From the NCBI RefSeq assembly GCF_001010285.1, contig NZ_CP011104.1, positions 3,348,001-3,412,000 of the forward strand: a stretch of DNA of 64,000 nucleotides, given 5' to 3'. Each line of letters starts with the position of its first letter. The stretch's first letter is position 1. Made by a program: the position numbers and the translations under genes. This document shows, piece by piece, positions 60,749-64,000 of the stretch. Under the pieces are notes generated by a model. The model was not told the DNA's origin. It made no database searches and worked only from the letters and a program-made list of their open reading frames with translations. This DNA comes from Photorhabdus thracensis. Its GTDB lineage: Bacteria > Pseudomonadota > Gammaproteobacteria > Enterobacterales > Enterobacteriaceae.

Positions 60749-61522
60749 ATGAACCCTACTTCTCAGCACTATCATTTAAAAGATGCGGATCACCAGCCTT
60801 TTCGAGTGCATATGACGGTGCCCGATACCCCATCATCTCCGCTTTGCTGTGTGTTCTTGCATTCCGGTCACATGACGGCATTTGATGCCCCCGCCCGGGA
60901 AAATGAATTCTTCTCCGCACTGCAACGGAATTTAGCAGCGCTTGGTATCGCGACCCTTGATTTTGATTTGCCTGATAAAATGCAAGCGGACGAAATCGCC
61001 TGCGCGACGGATATCCAAAAACGATATGAACGCTTCAATCAGGTGATTCAGGCCCCACTTTTTGAACCATTCAAGCGCAACTACTGTGTGATCGGGCTGT
61101 CCTTAGGCGGACAAATCCTATTAAAGCTGCTTGAAGATTCAAATCATGCCCATGCTCACTGCCGACAAGTTTTTTTACTCAGTACCGTGGTTGAACAACC
61201 TGTGTATGTCTATGCAAACCCCGATGCCATTCATCTAATTTATGGCAGCCGGGACTGCATTGCCTATTGTGATGAGACAACCGAGACCGTCGAACAAGTC
61301 TGCTCCCCGGACACTTATTCAAAAGACAGCGCTGACTATGTGGTGACACGCAAATCACAAGAGAAACACATTCATATTCTTCAAGGTGTTGGACACTTGA
61401 TGGATATGCAGACGACAGACAACCCGCCCTGCGATCCGGCCGATTATCTTGCGGCTCTGATCGCCGGCGAATCCAAATCTCCATGTACCGCATCTGTTGA
61501 GGCGAATCATGCCAATCATTGA
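60749..61522 (+). CDS. Alpha/beta hydrolase
   Basis: A 257-residue protein with the alpha/beta hydrolase core: VFLHSGHMTAFDAP near the oxyanion loop, the nucleophile elbow GLSLGG, an Asp in IYGSRDCIAYCD and the His in GVGHLMDM. There is no signal peptide. It overlaps the tautomerase gene start by 14 bp, so they are translationally coupled. In the cluster it might cleave a peptide or an ester. The substrate is unknown. Confidence 0.75.
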   Translation: MNPTSQHYHLKDADHQPFRVHMTVPDTPSSPLCCVFLHSGHMTAFDAPARENEFFSALQRNLAALGIATLDFDLPDKMQADEIACATDIQKRYERFNQVIQAPLFEPFKRNYCVIGLSLGGQILLKLLEDSNHAHAHCRQVFLLSTVVEQPVYVYANPDAIHLIYGSRDCIAYCDETTETVEQVCSPDTYSKDSADYVVTRKSQEKHIHILQGVGHLMDMQTTDNPPCDPADYLAALIAGESKSPCTASVEANHANH

Positions 61523-61868
61523 ATACCTCTCGCTGGAACCTGCACCGCCAGAAGCATTTTTGAAAACTATCTGTGACCGGATTCAGGTGATCTTGCAGCT
61601 CGCGCCCAATCATGTGTGGTCGTTCTGGCACCCGATCGATCCGGCTTGTTTCTTCAAACCGGACTGGGAAACCGCGAGCGCTTCGGCCCCGCTGGTCAAA
61701 ATTCGCTGTAAATCCACGTACTCCAACCAAGCCGTGCAAGACATCATCACCTGTGTTGCCAATGGCATTGTTGAGGTATTTGGCGTCAACCGGGATGAGA
61801 TCTATATCGTTGTCGATCGGGTACATCCTGACCATTTATTCGTAAGAGGGCAGCTATGGAGCCAGTAG
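61509..61868 (+). CDS. Tautomerase-superfamily protein
   Basis: A 119-residue protein starting MPIIEYLSLEPAPPEAFL. Pro follows the initiator Met, as required for the N-terminal catalytic proline of 4-oxalocrotonate tautomerase-like enzymes. The C-terminal VANGIVEVFGVNRDEIYIVV also fits. I chose the ATG at 61509 because the longer frame from 61497 would bury the proline. It overlaps the hydrolase stop and the TrmO-like start. The reaction is unknown. Confidence 0.65.
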   Translation: MPIIEYLSLEPAPPEAFLKTICDRIQVILQLAPNHVWSFWHPIDPACFFKPDWETASASAPLVKIRCKSTYSNQAVQDIITCVANGIVEVFGVNRDEIYIVVDRVHPDHLFVRGQLWSQ

Positions 61869-62338
61869 ATACCACTATATTTACCCTACACCCGATTGGC
61901 TGGGTGAGAAATGAGAGAACGACCACTCAAGACGATTTCTGGGGCAGCGTGATCTCAACCATCACGCTCGATAGCAACCAGTTCACCCCGGCAGCGACGC
62001 AAGGTTTGAGTGAGTTTTCTCACTTGGTAATTGTGTTTGCGATGCACAAAGTCCCTGCTGAAAAAATCGTCACCGGTGCAAGGCACCCGCGGGGTCAGAC
62101 GGAGCTGCCGCTAGTCGGCATCTTCGGGCAACGGGCCAAAGCGCGCCCCAATCGGCTAGGGGTGTCTTGCTGTGAACTGCTGGCCTGTGATGGGCTGACC
62201 TTAACCGTCAAAGCCCTTGATGCCATTGATGGCACACCGGTGATCGACATCAAACCTTATATGCAAGCCTTTGAGCCACAAACAGAAATACGTGAGCCTG
62301 CATGGATCTCGGCCATTATGGCACAGTACTATGACTAA
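61856..62338 (+). CDS. TrmO/TsaA-like SAM-dependent methyltransferase domain
   Basis: A 160-residue protein with the TsaA-like fold signatures IGWVRNERTT, FSHLVIVFAMHK, ARHPRG, GIFGQRAKARPNRLGVS and DIKPYMQAFE. E. coli TrmO methylates t6A37 in tRNA; in this biosynthetic context the protein may instead act on a small molecule or peptide. It overlaps the tautomerase stop by 13 bp. E. coli TrmO is longer (235), so this is a short form. Confidence 0.75.
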   Translation: MEPVDTTIFTLHPIGWVRNERTTTQDDFWGSVISTITLDSNQFTPAATQGLSEFSHLVIVFAMHKVPAEKIVTGARHPRGQTELPLVGIFGQRAKARPNRLGVSCCELLACDGLTLTVKALDAIDGTPVIDIKPYMQAFEPQTEIREPAWISAIMAQYYD

Positions 62339-62386
62339 CGAGTGATTCATGCCCTGAATCATTACTGACATTCGAGGAGCATCATC

Positions 62387-63847
62387 ATGACGCGCATGGC
62401 CCATCCGACTGTTTTAGAAACATTGTTACATGACAATCCAGAACTCAATATTCCGGTTCACGAGTACAATATTAATGTGACCTCAAATCACGGGGATATT
62501 CTCAATGATGTAGACACCTTTCAGGCCTACAAAGACTTTGATGGTGCCGGCAAAGAGACCCATCTCTACCTGCACTTGCCTTTGTGTGATTACATCTGTC
62601 ACTACTGTAATTACGTCAAACGACGGATCAAAGCCAATGACAAAATGCATGAGCTGGAGATTTGGGCAGATTTGCTGATTCAGGAATCCAATTTGTATCT
62701 GACGCAGGTGCCGTGGGTGCGTCAGGCGCAGATTAAGTCATTCTACATCGGCGGCGGCACTGGCGCATTATTACTCAATAATCCGGTGGCGATCACCAAA
62801 CTGATGACCTATATTCGCGAGAATTATCAGTTGGCGGATGACTGTGAAATCAACATTGAAGGCAACCCGGAAAATTATCTCCCGCAGCATGTCGAACTCG
62901 CCCTGTCGCTAGGATTTAACCGCTTCAGCATCGGCATTCAAAGCCTGCAAAATGAGGTGAATGACTTCACCAATCGTCGTCATACAAAAGAAGACGCCCT
63001 GAATGCCATTCACGTTTTAAAACAAACGGGGAAACCCTTCAGTACCGATATGATGTTTGGCCTGCCGCACCAAACCATCGACACGGTCACGCAAGATATC
63101 CGCACGCTGGTCGAAATTTAGGTACCGGCGATTACCATCTATCGGCTGAGAAATTCTGATCGGGAAAGTATGGGCATTGGCAACGCGTCGGTATGGAATG
63201 CAGATCGGCAGAAAGAAAAGCTCGATGCACAACACTTGCTGCCGGGTGTGATTGACACCTACAAAATGCGGGATGCGATTACCAAGATCCTTTGGGCCAA
63301 TGACTATCACCCCAGTCCATGTGGCTGGTGGAATAAAAAAGGCACCTACAAGGATAGCAATATTCCCCGTGTCTCTAAAGATAAGTGGGAAAAATACAAC
63401 ACCATGATTGCTTTAGGGCCGGGCGCGTATGGCTGGCTCTCCGGCGGCAATGACACCATCATCCAAACGCACAATCAGACCAACATCAACCTCTATATGA
63501 CCTACATGCAAAGCAACCCGACTGCGCCCCCACTCGCATTTGGCCGTGTTCTTGAAGGCAATGTCGCCATCGGGACTAAGCTCGCCTTCGCTTATAAAGC
63601 CAATCAGCCGATTCGGGTGCAGGATTATCAGACTCAGTTTGGGGTTCACATTCTTAAAGAAGCGCCTTACAAGCAAGTCTTTGATACCTTGATTCAGAAG
63701 GATCTCATCACCCTATCCGAGGACCAGTCTTATCTTTTACCGACATGGAAAGGCGAAGAGCTCCACGAAGAAGTCATGTATGTCTATTTCCATCAGATGA
63801 TTGGCGGTGCGGATCAGATTCTGTGTCGGCGGGTTTCCAGTGCATAA
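62387..63847 (+). pseudogene. HemN/HemW-like radical SAM protein with in-frame amber codon
   Basis: A single frame of 487 codons is interrupted by TAG at codon 245 (63119-63121), between DIRTLVEI and VPAITIYRLRNSDRE. The N-terminal radical SAM motif is intact (LPLCDYICHYCNYV, CX3CX2C), with FYIGGGTGALL and SIGIQSLQ. The C-terminal part has LGPGAYGWL and a HemN-like tail. Class C radical SAM enzymes of this type are methyltransferases or cyclopropane-forming enzymes. The stop is either a mutation or suppressed. It is followed by a methyltransferase gene. Confidence 0.75.
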
Positions 63848-63859
63848 GGGCGAATGACC

Positions 63860-64000
63860 ATGGTCAGCAAATCCGTGACTCAGGCGGCCCCGACATCGCC
63901 CAACGAGGCCGCGTTTAAGGATTTTTTCTCTGAGCAGGCCGCGGTGTATCAGCAGTTTCGCCCGCAGTATCCGGCTGCCCTATTCGAATATTTACGGTCA
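63860..64000 (+). CDS. Class I SAM methyltransferase (N-terminal part)
   Basis: Forty-seven codons to the window edge. AAFKDFFSEQAAVYQQFRPQ and YPAALFEYL match the start of type 11 methyltransferases, in which F..Y..FRP.YP precedes the SAM loop. The start at 63860 is nine bases from AAGGG; an ATG at 63854 is also possible. It may act with the HemN-like enzyme. Confidence 0.6.
   Translation, partial: MVSKSVTQAAPTSPNEAAFKDFFSEQAAVYQQFRPQYPAALFEYLRS

Noticed and set aside
61179-61835. A 218-codon minus-strand frame in the RiPP-like cluster
   Set aside because: It runs antisense to the hydrolase and tautomerase genes, whose motifs are clear.
63119-63121. TAG as a pyrrolysine or other recoded residue
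   Set aside because: Pyrrolysine machinery is not expected in this group and no recoding element was seen; a nonsense mutation is simpler.

Overview
The window is chromosomal DNA of a moderate-GC enterobacterium. The core proteins match Escherichia coli homologues almost residue for residue, and a two-domain glutamine-dependent NAD synthetase sits beside glnB. With the dense mix of insertion sequences (IS), this points to the Photorhabdus/Xenorhabdus group (inference, no database search). No tRNA, rRNA or CRISPR array was seen.

Layout. 1-13.9 kb: start of cydA, then the TCA block (minus strand sdhCDAB-sucABCD, plus strand gltA) and a ybgI/Nif3-like gene. 14.0-18.4 kb: nested mobile DNA. An IS982-family element is split by an IS110/IS1111-type element that itself carries a 183-bp MITE; next to it an IS1182-family element is flanked exactly by two 140-bp copies of the gcvP 3' end. 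18.4-36.8 kb: gcvP-gcvH-gcvT, ubiI-ubiH-pepP-ygfB, zapA-6S RNA-ygfA, serA, rpiA, argP, yggE, argO and mscS, a conserved block interrupted by an IS630 element and a 249-bp MITE. 37-41.2 kb: yacL and acnB. 41.3-46.2 kb: a gene graveyard with a group II intron 3' end, a decayed possible effector/immunity module, a toxin remnant with an intact antitoxin, and an Rpn-like fragment. 46.2-52.5 kb: glnB, nadE, glrR-qseG-glrK, then the sRNA gene glmY with a sigma54 promoter and three perfect GlrR boxes. 52.7-53.3 kb: a complete RelB/RelE-like toxin-antitoxin pair. 53.4-58.9 kb: an IS50-like element, a second IS1111-type element, a degenerate TniQ-like gene, and an IS4-family element inserted in an IS1 remnant with a perfect 10-bp duplication.

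59.0-64.0 kb is the most unusual part: a same-strand cluster that looks like a RiPP (ribosomally made, modified peptide) locus. It encodes a radical SAM/SPASM protein, an 81-residue peptide with two copies of GITLAMVGAA followed by an attenuator-like hairpin, an alpha/beta hydrolase, a tautomerase-like protein, a TrmO/TsaA-like protein, a HemN-like radical SAM protein and the start of a methyltransferase. Both radical SAM genes are broken here: one by a frameshift that also removes the first cluster cysteine, the other by an in-frame amber codon.

The core genes work together in central and one-carbon metabolism: the TCA cycle from citrate synthase and aconitase to succinate dehydrogenase, glycine cleavage with serine and folate metabolism, and ubiquinone synthesis. 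GlrK/GlrR drive glmY for amino-sugar homeostasis.
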